The notes under the pieces are model-generated. The model worked only from the letters and a program-made list of their open reading frames with translations. It was not told the DNA's origin and did not search any database. Below, in pieces: positions 1-7,174 of a stretch of 27,947 nt of DNA. The first letter of the stretch is position 1. Every line of letters begins with the position of its first letter. Origin of the DNA: JBFWQM01 sp050249455 (lineage in GTDB: Bacteria > Pseudomonadota > Alphaproteobacteria > MPNO01 > VGEU01); NCBI GenBank assembly GCA_050249455.1, contig JBFWQM010000043.1:1-27947 (forward strand). Direction: 5' to 3'. The position numbers and the translations under genes were made by a program.

Positions 1-248
1 TGGCGGTGGAGCTCGCCCGCCACGGCATCCGGGTCAACGCGCTGTCGCCCGGCTATGTCGAGACCGACTTCAACCGCGACTTCCTCGCCGCCGCCGGCGA
101 GAAGCTGACCCGGCGGGTGCCGCTGCGCCGCCTCGCGACGCCGGCCGACCTCGACGGTCCGCTCCTGCTGCTGTGCTCCGGGGCGGGCGCGTACATGACC
201 GGCGCGGTCGTCACGGTGGACGGCGGCATGACCCTGAGCGCGCTGTAG
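1..248 (+). CDS. Short-chain dehydrogenase/reductase (SDR), 3' part only
   Basis: This is the C-terminal end of a classical SDR; the gene begins upstream of the window, and the frame is read from base 3. The visible segment has the family's hallmarks: HGIRVNALSPGYVETDF after the (unseen) YxxxK helix, then the closing run MTGAVVTVDGGMTL found in FabG-like SDRs. The Rossmann GxxxGxG and catalytic Ser/Tyr/Lys lie outside the window, so substrate cannot be judged. Its TAG stop is part of the TAGGAGG that forms the ribosome binding site of the next gene, so the two are almost certainly in one transcript. Given the three genes that follow, it could be the LvaD-like keto/hydroxyacyl-CoA reductase of a 4-hydroxyacyl-CoA pathway; that role is inferred from context only. 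Confidence 0.92.
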   Translation, partial: AVELARHGIRVNALSPGYVETDFNRDFLAAAGEKLTRRVPLRRLATPADLDGPLLLLCSGAGAYMTGAVVTVDGGMTLSAL

Positions 249-256
249 GAGGCTCC

Positions 257-1462
257 GTGGACTTCGCCCTGCCGCCCGAGATCGAGGACGTTCGCCGCCG
301 CGTGCGCGCGTTCGTCGATGAGCGCATCCGCCCGCTGGAGGCCGACCGCGCCAGCTACGACGAACACGAGAACCTGCGCGAGGACGTGCTGCAGCGGCTG
401 CGCGCCGAGGTGAAGGCCGCCGGCCTGTGGGCGCTGCAGATGCCCAAGGCGCGTGGCGGCCAGGGGTTGCCGATCGTCGGCATGGCGGCGTGCTACGAGG
501 AGATGAACCGGTCGATCTTCGGGCCGGTCTGCTTCAACTCGGCGGCGCCCGACGACGGCAACATGATCGTGCTGGAGAAGGTGGCGACCGAGGCGCAGAA
601 GGAACGCTGGCTGCAGCCGATCGTGGACGGGACGGTGCGGTCGTCGTTCGCGATGACCGAGCCGATGCCGGGCTCCGGCTCCGATCCGTCGGCGATGCTG
701 ACCACCGCGACGCGGAAGGGCGACGCCTGGGTGGTGAACGGGCGCAAGTGGTTCATCACCGGCGCCGGCGTCGCGCAGCACTTCATCCTGGTCGCGCGCA
801 CGTCCGACGATGCGCGGCGCGGGCTCAGCGCGTTCCTGTTCGACGCCGCGCAGCCGGGCTGGCGGATCGTGCGACGCATCCCGATCATGGGGCCGGAGGA
901 ACATGGCGGCCACTGCGAGATCGTGTTCGACGGGCTGGAGATCCCGGACGCCAACCGGCTGATGGCGGTCGGCGACGGGCTCAAGCTGACCCAGATCCGC
1001 CTCGGCACCGCGCGGCTGACCCACTGCATGCGCTGGACCGGCATGGCCAAGCGCGCGATCGAGGAATGCCTGCCCTACGTGCGCGAGCGGATGAGCTTCG
1101 GCGAGCGCCTGGCCGACCACGAGGGCGTGCAGTGGCTGCTCGGCGAGGCGGCGATGCAGATCGAGATCGGCCGCATGCTCACCATGCGCGCGGCGGCGAA
1201 GCTCGATGCCGGCGACCTCGCGCGCAAGGAGGTGTCGATGGCCAAGGTCGTGGTGTCGGAGACCCTGCACAAGGCGATCGACACCGCGATCCAGCTGCGC
1301 GGCGCGCAGGGCTATTCCAAGGACACGCCGCTGGAGTGGATGTACCGCTACGCCCGCCAGGCGCGGCTGGTCGACGGCGCGTCGGAGGTGCACAAGATGG
1401 TGCTGGCGCGCTTCCTGATGAACGAGGGCATCGACTTCTGGTCGTGGGACCCGCCGCAATGA
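257..1462 (+). CDS. Acyl-CoA dehydrogenase family protein (ACAD10/11- or LvaC-like)
   Basis: A 401-residue FAD-dependent acyl-CoA dehydrogenase-type protein of normal length. The GTG start is chosen because AGGAGG ends five bases before it and overlaps the upstream stop. The N-terminal helical domain begins VDFALPPEIEDVRRRVRAF. The central FAD/substrate region has FAMTEPMPGSGSDPS and WFITGAG. The C-terminal domain has MSFGERLADHEGVQWLL and the late RGAQGYSKDTPLEWMYR...VDGASEVHK, which is the pattern of the ACAD10/ACAD11 branch rather than of straight-chain beta-oxidation enzymes. In human ACAD11 this domain is fused to an APH-type kinase. Here the kinase is the next gene, overlapping by four bases (ATGA). 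In the Pseudomonas putida levulinate pathway the homologous LvaC removes the phosphate from 4-phosphoacyl-CoA. That function is likely but inferred. Confidence 0.93.
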   Translation: MDFALPPEIEDVRRRVRAFVDERIRPLEADRASYDEHENLREDVLQRLRAEVKAAGLWALQMPKARGGQGLPIVGMAACYEEMNRSIFGPVCFNSAAPDDGNMIVLEKVATEAQKERWLQPIVDGTVRSSFAMTEPMPGSGSDPSAMLTTATRKGDAWVVNGRKWFITGAGVAQHFILVARTSDDARRGLSAFLFDAAQPGWRIVRRIPIMGPEEHGGHCEIVFDGLEIPDANRLMAVGDGLKLTQIRLGTARLTHCMRWTGMAKRAIEECLPYVRERMSFGERLADHEGVQWLLGEAAMQIEIGRMLTMRAAAKLDAGDLARKEVSMAKVVVSETLHKAIDTAIQLRGAQGYSKDTPLEWMYRYARQARLVDGASEVHKMVLARFLMNEGIDFWSWDPPQ

Positions 1463-2466
1463 CCGAACGGGTCGCCTGGGCCGAGGCGATCGCCGACTTC
1501 GTGCGCGCCGCGGCCGGCGCCGATGCCGTGTCGGTCGATCCCGGCCCGCGGCTCGCCGGCGGCGCGATCCAGGAGAACCTCGCGCTCTCCGTCGCCGTCG
1601 ACGGCGGCGCGCAGGCCGGCGCCTACGACGCCGTGCTGCGCACCACCGCCGCGTCGTCGGTGCCGGCCAGCCGGCCGCTCGGCCAGCAGTTCGCGCTGCT
1701 GCGCACCGCGCACACGGCCGGCGTCCCGGTGCCGGAGCCGCTGTGGCACTGCGACGACGCGGCCGTCATCGGCCGGCCGTTCTACCTGATGCGCCGGCTG
1801 CCCGGCATCGCGCTCGGCAGCCGCGTGGTGCGCGGCGGTCCGCATGACGCATTGGCGCGCCAGCTCGCGCAGGCGCTGGCGCGCATCCATGCGGTCGCGC
1901 CGCCGCGCGGCGACCTCGCGTTCCTGGAGATGCCGTCGCCGTCGCCCGCGCTCTTCTGGGTGGCCACGTTCCGGCGCTGGCTCGACGGCCTGCCGGAGCC
2001 GCACCCCGTCCTCGAATGGGGCCTGCGCTGGCTGGCGCGCCGCGCCCCGCCGGCCGGCGGGATCGTGCTGTGCCACCACGACTTCCGCACTGGCAACTAC
2101 CTCGTTTCGGACGGCGCTCTCGCCGGCGTGCTCGACTGGGAGTTCGCCGGCTGGTCCGACCCGATGGAGGACATCGGCTGGTTCTGCGCCAAGTGCTGGC
2201 GGTTCGGCGCCAGCGACCGCGCGGCCGGCGGCATCGCCGACCGCGAGACGTTCTACCGAGCCTACGAGTCCGCGTCCGGCCGCGCTGTCGACCGCGAGGC
2301 AATTCCCTACTGGGAAGTCATGGCGCACGTGCGCTGGGCGGTGATCGCGCTGCAGCAGGCAATGCGCCACCGCTCCGGCGCCGAGCCGAGCCTGGAGCTC
2401 GCGCTGATCGCCCGGCGGCTGCCCGAGCTGGAGCACGAGATCCTGGCCATGACCGGAGAGCCGTGA
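1459..2466 (+). CDS. APH-family kinase (phosphotransferase, ACAD11-N / LvaA-like)
   Basis: A 335-residue protein of the aminoglycoside phosphotransferase/choline kinase fold. The catalytic loop is HHDFRTGN (residues 206-213, catalytic Asp208, Asn213). The Mg-binding Asp follows in VLDWEFAG (Asp226). The N-lobe has the RLAGGAIQEN nucleotide-loop region, and YLMRRLPG sits at the hinge. Its ATG overlaps the dehydrogenase stop (ATGA), implying translational coupling. Family members next to acyl-CoA dehydrogenases are not antibiotic-resistance enzymes: ACAD10/11 and LvaA phosphorylate the 4-hydroxyl of 4-hydroxyacyl-CoA, priming the carbon chain for rearrangement to a beta-oxidation intermediate. 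I therefore read it as a 4-hydroxyacyl-CoA kinase. Substrate length is unknown. Confidence 0.9.
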   Translation: MTERVAWAEAIADFVRAAAGADAVSVDPGPRLAGGAIQENLALSVAVDGGAQAGAYDAVLRTTAASSVPASRPLGQQFALLRTAHTAGVPVPEPLWHCDDAAVIGRPFYLMRRLPGIALGSRVVRGGPHDALARQLAQALARIHAVAPPRGDLAFLEMPSPSPALFWVATFRRWLDGLPEPHPVLEWGLRWLARRAPPAGGIVLCHHDFRTGNYLVSDGALAGVLDWEFAGWSDPMEDIGWFCAKCWRFGASDRAAGGIADRETFYRAYESASGRAVDREAIPYWEVMAHVRWAVIALQQAMRHRSGAEPSLELALIARRLPELEHEILAMTGEP

Positions 2467-2816
2467 TGCACGACCGCCCTGCCGCGCTGGAGCTGCTTGC
2501 GGCGGCGCGCGACACCGTCGCCGACACGCTCGTGCCGGCGCTGCCGGAGGAGCAGCGCTACGCCGCGCGCCTCGTCGCCGCCGCCATCGCCACCGCGCTG
2601 CGCGAGCTTGCGGCCGGCGACGCGGCGGCGTCGGCGGAACGCCGCGCGCTCGCCGCGCTCTACGGCGACGACCCGGCGGCGGACCGCCGCCTCGCCGCCG
2701 ACATCCGCGCCGGCGCGTTCGACCCGCCGAGTGAACGCCGCGATGCGGTGCTGGCGCTGCTGCGCGCGGACGTCGATGCGCGGCTTTCCGTCAGCAACCC
2801 CGGCTACGCGCGTTGA
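2466..2816 (+). CDS. Small DUF6285-like protein, probable kinase partner
   Basis: A 116-residue, Ala/Arg-rich, predicted all-helical cytosolic protein. It starts with an ATG that shares a base with the kinase stop (TGATG), so it is translated from the same message. The sequence opens with MHDRPAALELLAAARD and ends in VSNPGYAR, which I recognise as the pattern of the DUF6285 family; such proteins are encoded next to ACAD/APH kinase pairs. No catalytic motif or membrane segment is visible. In P. putida a similar-sized protein, LvaB, is required for activity of the kinase LvaA. By position and size this is a good candidate for the equivalent subunit. The family assignment is from memory of the sequence pattern, and the LvaB equivalence is inference. 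Confidence 0.8.
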   Translation: MHDRPAALELLAAARDTVADTLVPALPEEQRYAARLVAAAIATALRELAAGDAAASAERRALAALYGDDPAADRRLAADIRAGAFDPPSERRDAVLALLRADVDARLSVSNPGYAR

Positions 2817-2832
2817 GCGCATCGCAGCATCT

Positions 2833-2926
2833 GTAGGGGCGGGTTTCAAACCCGCCCTGTTTTCTTTTTTCCGTCGAGACCCGCGCGCGCCCGGATGCCG
2901 CGGGCGGGTTTGAAACCCGCCCCTAC
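2833..2926. repeat. REP-like paired inverted repeat, family A
   Basis: Two 25-base arms (2833-2857 and 2902-2926) are exact reverse complements of each other, separated by 44 bases. Each arm is itself nearly palindromic around GGGCGGGTTT / AAACCCGCCC. This resembles the GTAGGGGCGGGTTT class of repetitive extragenic palindromes dispersed in many proteobacterial genomes. It lies between the convergent ends of the DUF6285 gene (+) and the symporter gene (-) and could act as a bidirectional terminator or mRNA stabiliser. The pyrimidine run at 2860-2872 would follow the first hairpin on the + strand. The symporter's stop codon lies inside the second arm. Confidence 0.85.
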
Positions 2927-4311
2927 CGAGCGTCTTGAGGCTTGCGACGCCGCAGCCAGGCACCGATGGCGAATGCCGCGAAGCCGGCGGCGAGCACGAG
3001 CACGCAGATCAGCAGCAGCTTGTTGTACTTGACCGTGATGCCGAACAGCGGCGCGATCAGCGACGTGCGCCCCAGGTCCTCCACGTAGTAGACGACCGCG
3101 CCGGCGACCGCCGCGGCGAAGGCCGTGTGATAGCTCCAGCGCGGCACCTCGATCCGGCCCCAGATCGAGAACACCACCACCGGCGTCAGGAACAGCGACG
3201 CGGTGCCGCTGACCGCCACAGCGGCGTAGAGGTCCTGGCTGCCGACGAACAGGAAGCCGAGGCCGCCGAGCATGAACAGCGCCATCGCGATCCGCCCGTT
3301 GCGCAAGGTCGGCGCGCCGAGGCGCATGTCGACCACGCTCAGCTTGGCCGCGCTGGAGAGCGTCGAATCGAGCGTCGAGACAGCGGAGATGATCAGCGCC
3401 AGGTTGACGAGGGTGATCGCCGTCTCGCCCAGCAGGCGCCCCAGCGCCGCCATCATCGCCTCGCCCGGTTGGGCGTGGAGCCCGGCGTAGACGCCGAGCA
3501 GCGAGAAGGCGAGGATGCACGCCATGCTGAGCCACGCCGCGTGCAGGAAGCTCCGCCTGGTCGTGCGCCGGTCGGCGATGAAGCCGCGGTCCATCATCAC
3601 CGGGTCGTGCAGCGGATAGCTCCACACCTGCAGCAGCGCGACGACCAGCAGGTTCCAGCCCTTGTCGAAGTCGGCCGCGCTGCTCGACAGCACCGGCCCG
3701 ACCGCCCAGCCGTCGCCCGACAGCAGCATCGCCAGCAGCACCGCCATCACCGCCAGGAACGCGGCCATCTGCAGCTCGTCGGTCTTCAGCGAGGCGCGCA
3801 GGCCGCCCATCGCGGAGTAGGCGAGGGTGAGCAGCGACAGCGCGACGATGGCGACAAGGTACGCCTCGGTCCCGGCCGGGCCGAACACCAGCCCGACCAC
3901 CAGCACGTTGGCGAACACCTCGCTCAGCAGGCGCAGGCCGACGATCGCGTTGTAGCACGCGACGCCGCCGTCGCCGAACCGGGCGCGCAGGAAGTCCTGC
4001 ACGCTGGCGCAGCCGTGGCGGAAGCGGATGCCGTCCACGATCGCCGCGCCGGTGACGAAGGAGAGGTAATAGGCGGTGTAGGCGAGCCCGCCGACGATGC
4101 CGAAGGCGTAGCCGAGCAGCGCCGCGGTCAGCAGCGAGCGCGCGAAGATCCACGTCGTGACCTGCGACAGCACCAGGGTCAGCACGCCGGGCGGCCGGCC
4201 GCCGGCGGCGTAGCCGCGGTAGAACGCGTGCGGCTCGGTCAGCCGGGGCGACACGGCGAAGCTCGCCAGCACCAGCGCGACGAGGCAGACGGCGAGCAGG
4301 GGAGAGATCAT
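2923..4311 (-). CDS. Sodium:solute symporter family (SSS) transporter
   Basis: A 462-residue integral membrane protein with about 12-13 hydrophobic segments spread over its length, starting MISPLLAVCLVALVLASF. I chose the ATG at 4311 because residues upstream in frame are hydrophilic and Arg-rich, unlike an SSS N-terminus. Family features include the first-helix loop TEPHAFYRGYAAGGR, an unwound-helix region around SQVTTWIFARSLLTAALLGYA, and the ALIISAVSTLDSTLSSAAKLSVVD segment. That last segment is the conserved Na+-site helix (Ser/Thr-rich) of this superfamily. It would import an organic solute with sodium across the inner membrane; the substrate cannot be read from sequence. It is transcribed divergently from the HIBCH-like gene. 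Its TAG stop is contributed by the repeat at 2902-2926, so the native C-terminus may have been altered by repeat insertion. Confidence 0.88.
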   Translation of the reverse strand: MISPLLAVCLVALVLASFAVSPRLTEPHAFYRGYAAGGRPPGVLTLVLSQVTTWIFARSLLTAALLGYAFGIVGGLAYTAYYLSFVTGAAIVDGIRFRHGCASVQDFLRARFGDGGVACYNAIVGLRLLSEVFANVLVVGLVFGPAGTEAYLVAIVALSLLTLAYSAMGGLRASLKTDELQMAAFLAVMAVLLAMLLSGDGWAVGPVLSSSAADFDKGWNLLVVALLQVWSYPLHDPVMMDRGFIADRRTTRRSFLHAAWLSMACILAFSLLGVYAGLHAQPGEAMMAALGRLLGETAITLVNLALIISAVSTLDSTLSSAAKLSVVDMRLGAPTLRNGRIAMALFMLGGLGFLFVGSQDLYAAVAVSGTASLFLTPVVVFSIWGRIEVPRWSYHTAFAAAVAGAVVYYVEDLGRTSLIAPLFGITVKYNKLLLICVLVLAAGFAAFAIGAWLRRRKPQDAR

Positions 4312-4444
4312 GGCGCGGCGACGGACCCGACAGGACGGCGCGGCTGCCGCCGACCGATGGCATAGTGTGTCATCGGCCGGTTCCGCGCCAGCCACGAAGT
4401 CGCGAGCGGTTGACCCGGCCGCGCCGGTCCGGCATCAACAGCGG

Positions 4445-5494
4445 ATGAGCGACGACATCCTCTTCGCGGTGCGCGGCCGGGCCGGCCACGTGCTGCTCAA
4501 CCGGCCGCAGGCGTTCAACGCGCTGGACGACGACATGACGGTCGCCTTCCACGACCGGCTCAAGGCGTGGGCGGCCGACCCCGGCGTGCGCGCCGTGGTG
4601 GTCACCAGCGCCAGCGACCGCGCGTTCTGCGCCGGCGGCGACATCCGCAAGCTGTGGGACGCGCACGCCGCCGGGGTGCCGCGGCTGTGGCGCTATTTCG
4701 GCAACGAGTACCGGCTCGACGCCGCCGTCGCCAACTTCCCCAAGCCCTATTGCGCGCTGGTCGACGGGCTGACCCTGGGCGGCGGCATGGGCGTCGCGGT
4801 CAACGGAAGCCATCGGGTGGTGACGGAGCGCGCGGCGCTCGCCATGCCGGAGACCGGCATCGGCTTCTTCCCCGACGTCGGCGCGACGGTCTTCCTCAAC
4901 CGCTGCCCCGGCCGGCTCGGCCTCTATCTCGGCCTCACCGGCGCGCGCGCGAACGCGGCCGATGCGCTCCATGCCGGCCTTGCCACCGCGTTCGTGCCGA
5001 AGGACCGGCTCGCCGGGCTGGAGGCGGCGCTGTTCGCCGACGCCTATGACGGCGACGCGCACGCCGCGATGACGGCCGCGGTCGCCGCGCATGCGGGCGA
5101 TGCCGGCCCGTCGCCGCTCGCCGCGCATCGGGCCGAGATCGACGACGCGTTCGGCGCGCCGTCGATGGCCGCGATCCTCGAACGGCTGCGCGCGATGGAC
5201 GGCCCGTGGGCGGCGGAGACGCTGGCGACGCTCGCGGCGAAGTCGCCGACCAGCCTCGCCGTCGTGTTCCGCCAGCTCGCCGAGGGCGCCGGCCTCGACA
5301 TCGACGCGGCGATCCGGCTGGAATACCGCATCGCCGCCCGCTTCGCCGTCGGCACCGAGTTCTTCGAGGGTATCCGCGCCGCGGTGGTCGACAAGGACCG
5401 CAACCCGCGCTGGAACCCGCCGCGGCTGGACGACGTCGGCGACATCGACTCCTATTTCGCCCTGCCGCCCGATGGTGACCTCGTGCTGGATTGA
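4445..5494 (+). CDS. 3-hydroxyisobutyryl-CoA hydrolase (enoyl-CoA hydratase/isomerase family)
   Basis: A 349-residue crotonase-fold protein, the length typical of HIBCH and longer than simple enoyl-CoA hydratases (about 260). Oxyanion-hole segments are AFCAGGDIRKL (about 60-70) and GLTLGGGMG (about 108-116). AMPETGIGFFPDVG provides Glu136 and Asp144, with the same 8-residue spacing as the catalytic Glu/Asp pair of human HIBCH. The C-terminal extension ends FFEGIRAAVVDKDRNPRWNPP, another HIBCH hallmark. It should hydrolyse 3-hydroxyisobutyryl-CoA to free 3-hydroxyisobutyrate in valine catabolism. No other valine-pathway gene is in the window. It starts at ATG 4445 (MSDDILFAV); the in-frame sequence upstream is not conserved in style. 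Confidence 0.92.
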   Translation: MSDDILFAVRGRAGHVLLNRPQAFNALDDDMTVAFHDRLKAWAADPGVRAVVVTSASDRAFCAGGDIRKLWDAHAAGVPRLWRYFGNEYRLDAAVANFPKPYCALVDGLTLGGGMGVAVNGSHRVVTERAALAMPETGIGFFPDVGATVFLNRCPGRLGLYLGLTGARANAADALHAGLATAFVPKDRLAGLEAALFADAYDGDAHAAMTAAVAAHAGDAGPSPLAAHRAEIDDAFGAPSMAAILERLRAMDGPWAAETLATLAAKSPTSLAVVFRQLAEGAGLDIDAAIRLEYRIAARFAVGTEFFEGIRAAVVDKDRNPRWNPPRLDDVGDIDSYFALPPDGDLVLD

Positions 5495-5512
5495 GGGGCG
5501 GCAACGCCGCGG

Positions 5513-5623
5513 CCCCACCTCACCCCGACCCTCTCCGCCCCCCGGGGCGGAGAGGGAGCAGTGAAAACCCTCTCTGCCCTTCAAGGCGAAGTGGGTGCGA
5601 GCACAGCAAGCGGGTGAGGTGGG
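5513..5623. repeat. Intergenic inverted repeat, family D (CTCTCCGCCC type)
   Basis: It fills the gap between the convergent HIBCH gene (+) and amidase gene (-). The core 5529-5556 is a perfect palindrome with 13-base arms (CCCTCTCCGCCCC and its complement) and a two-base loop. Flanks read CCCCACCTCACC on the left and GGTGAGGTGGG on the right, forming an outer inverted repeat. Related sequence recurs at 20054-20081 and 27653-27796. The strong core hairpin could end transcripts from both sides, although no long T-tract follows. Confidence 0.8.
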
Positions 5624-5657
5624 TGTCGCCGCCGAAAGATGCCTCGGGCCCGCGTGT

Positions 5658-7109
5658 TCACTCGAACCCCGGCGGGGCGACGAAGCCCTGGTACTCCTTC
5701 TCCAGCAGGCGCGCGAACGCGATGCAGGTTCGGTCGCCGTATTGCGGGCCGACGATCTGCACGCCGACCGGGCGACCGTCCTTGGTGAAGCCGATCGGCG
5801 CCGCGGTGGCGGGCAGATACGACATGCACGAATAGCCCGACCAGAACAGCTGGTTGGTCGCCGGGTATTCCTTGCCGTTGACGGTGATGTTGCGTTCGTA
5901 GGGCGGGCGCTGGTCGTGCGGCAGCGCGGCGGTGCACAGCACCGGGCAGAGAAGCAGGTCGTAATCCTGGAACCAGTCGTGCCACTTGCGGCGCATGCGG
6001 TGGCGCGCCTCGTTCAGGCGCAGCCAGTCGCGGTGCAGCAGCGTGTTGCCGCGCAGCATGCGCGACCGCTTGGTGTCGGTGCCGGGCGGCAGCGACGCCA
6101 GCTCGTCGCAGAATGTCTGCTGCTCGGCATCGGTGAAGCGGGCGGAGGTGGCGCCGCGCAGCAGCACGTCGAAGGTGCGGTGCGCCTCGTGCAGGTCGAT
6201 GTCGGGGCGCGCGGTGTCGCTGACCTTGGCCTTCTGCTTCGACAGGAAGTCGGCGAGCCGGCCGATCAGCGCGCTGACCTCGCGGTCGACCGGCGCGGTC
6301 GGGTGGCCGGTGACCACGCCGATGCGGAAGTCGCGCAGCCGGGTCTTGCGCGGCGCCGGCAGCGCCAGGCGCAGGCCCGCGCCGTCGATCGCATCCGGCC
6401 CGGCCAGGATCGAGAGGCCGAGCGCCAGGTCGTCGGCGCTGCGCGCCAGCGGCCCGATCACCAGGATGTCGAGCGGCGCGACGTTGTCATACACCGTGTG
6501 GCCGTCGGTCGGGCAGATGCCCATCGTCGGCTTGTGGCCCCACACGCCGCACAGCGCCGCCGGCGTGCGGATCGACGAGGCGATGTCCGAGCCCATCTCG
6601 ATCCCGGTCATCCCGGCGGCGAGCGACGCGGTCGCGCCGCCGGACGAGCCGCCCGGCACCAGCTTCGGGTCCCACGGGCTGACGGTGGTGCCGTAGATCG
6701 CGTTGTAGCTCTGCGCGTCGGCGAGCCAGATCGGCACGTTGGTCTTTCCGAAGATCACCGCCCCGGCGCCGAGCCAGCGGTCGACGGCCAGCGCGTTGCG
6801 GGCCGCGACGTGGTTCTTCAGCGCCGGCACGCCCCAGGTGGTCGGCAGGCCGGCGACGTCGAAGGATTCCTTCACCGTCATCGGCACGCCGTGCAGCGGC
6901 CCCCACGATTCGCCCTTGGCCAAGGCGCGGTCGGCGGCGCGGGCGCGCCGGCGCGCGTTCGGGATGTCGGTGACGATGATGGCGTTGAGCGCGGGGTTGA
7001 AGCGTTCGACCCGCGCCAGATAGTGGTCGAGCAGCTCCAGGCAGCCGACCTTGCGGCGGCGGATCAGCCCGGCCAGCCGCTTCGCCGGCAGGAACGCGAT
7101 GTCGGACAT
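5658..7109 (-). CDS. Amidase signature (AS) family amidase
   Basis: A 483-residue cytosolic enzyme with no signal peptide, of normal length for the family. The Ser-cisSer-Lys triad is complete: Lys80 in MTVKES, cis-Ser155 in PGGSSGG, and nucleophile Ser179 in GSDIASSIRTPAALCGVWGH. The spacings of 75 and 24 residues match those of fatty acid amide hydrolase (Lys142/Ser217/Ser241). AS enzymes hydrolyse C-N amide bonds of very varied substrates. This one lacks GatA-type context (no gatB/gatC nearby), so a catabolic amidase is likelier than a tRNA amidotransferase subunit. The start MSDIAFLPAKRLAGLIRR is typical. The sequence just upstream forms a strong hairpin that includes the likely Shine-Dalgarno region (see 7114-7154). 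It lies downstream of, and in the same orientation as, the PEP-CTERM protein. Confidence 0.93.
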   Translation of the reverse strand: MSDIAFLPAKRLAGLIRRRKVGCLELLDHYLARVERFNPALNAIIVTDIPNARRRARAADRALAKGESWGPLHGVPMTVKESFDVAGLPTTWGVPALKNHVAARNALAVDRWLGAGAVIFGKTNVPIWLADAQSYNAIYGTTVSPWDPKLVPGGSSGGATASLAAGMTGIEMGSDIASSIRTPAALCGVWGHKPTMGICPTDGHTVYDNVAPLDILVIGPLARSADDLALGLSILAGPDAIDGAGLRLALPAPRKTRLRDFRIGVVTGHPTAPVDREVSALIGRLADFLSKQKAKVSDTARPDIDLHEAHRTFDVLLRGATSARFTDAEQQTFCDELASLPPGTDTKRSRMLRGNTLLHRDWLRLNEARHRMRRKWHDWFQDYDLLLCPVLCTAALPHDQRPPYERNITVNGKEYPATNQLFWSGYSCMSYLPATAAPIGFTKDGRPVGVQIVGPQYGDRTCIAFARLLEKEYQGFVAPPGFE

Positions 7110-7113
7110 GGAA

Positions 7114-7154
7114 GCCCCCTACAGGTTCGTCTTTGCGGCGAACCTATAGGGGGC
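7114..7154 (-). promoter_or_regulatory. Hairpin over the amidase ribosome binding site
   Basis: Arms 7114-7129 and 7139-7154 are 16 bases long and complementary with a single mismatch, around a nine-base loop. On the minus strand the downstream arm is CGAACCTGTAGGGGGC, and TTCC plus the amidase ATG follow immediately. The GGGGG that would serve as Shine-Dalgarno is therefore inside the stem. There is no T-run after the stem, so it is a poor intrinsic terminator; a translational control element or a small dispersed palindrome are both possible. Confidence 0.55.
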
Positions 7155-7174
7155 GGGTCGTCACGTCGAGGCCG

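Noticed and set aside
53..1459. Long minus-strand open frame opposite the SDR and acyl-CoA dehydrogenase genes
   Set aside because: Very GC-rich DNA leaves long antisense frames open. Its translation is His/Arg/Ala-rich without family motifs, whereas the + strand gives a full acyl-CoA dehydrogenase.
1459..2466. Aminoglycoside resistance gene
   Set aside because: The kinase fold matches, but overlap with an ACAD10/11-like dehydrogenase and a DUF6285-like protein indicates acyl-CoA metabolism.
2935..4365. 476-codon plus-strand frame opposite the symporter
   Set aside because: Same shadow effect; the hydrophobic, motif-bearing frame is the minus-strand one.
4312..4444. Promoter with TTGACC ahead of the HIBCH-like gene
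   Set aside because: No acceptable -10 hexamer at 16-18 bases spacing; left uncalled.
5513..5623. CRISPR array or phage attachment site at the C/G-rich repeats
   Set aside because: They are single inverted pairs, not evenly spaced direct repeats with spacers, and no cas, integrase or tRNA gene is near.
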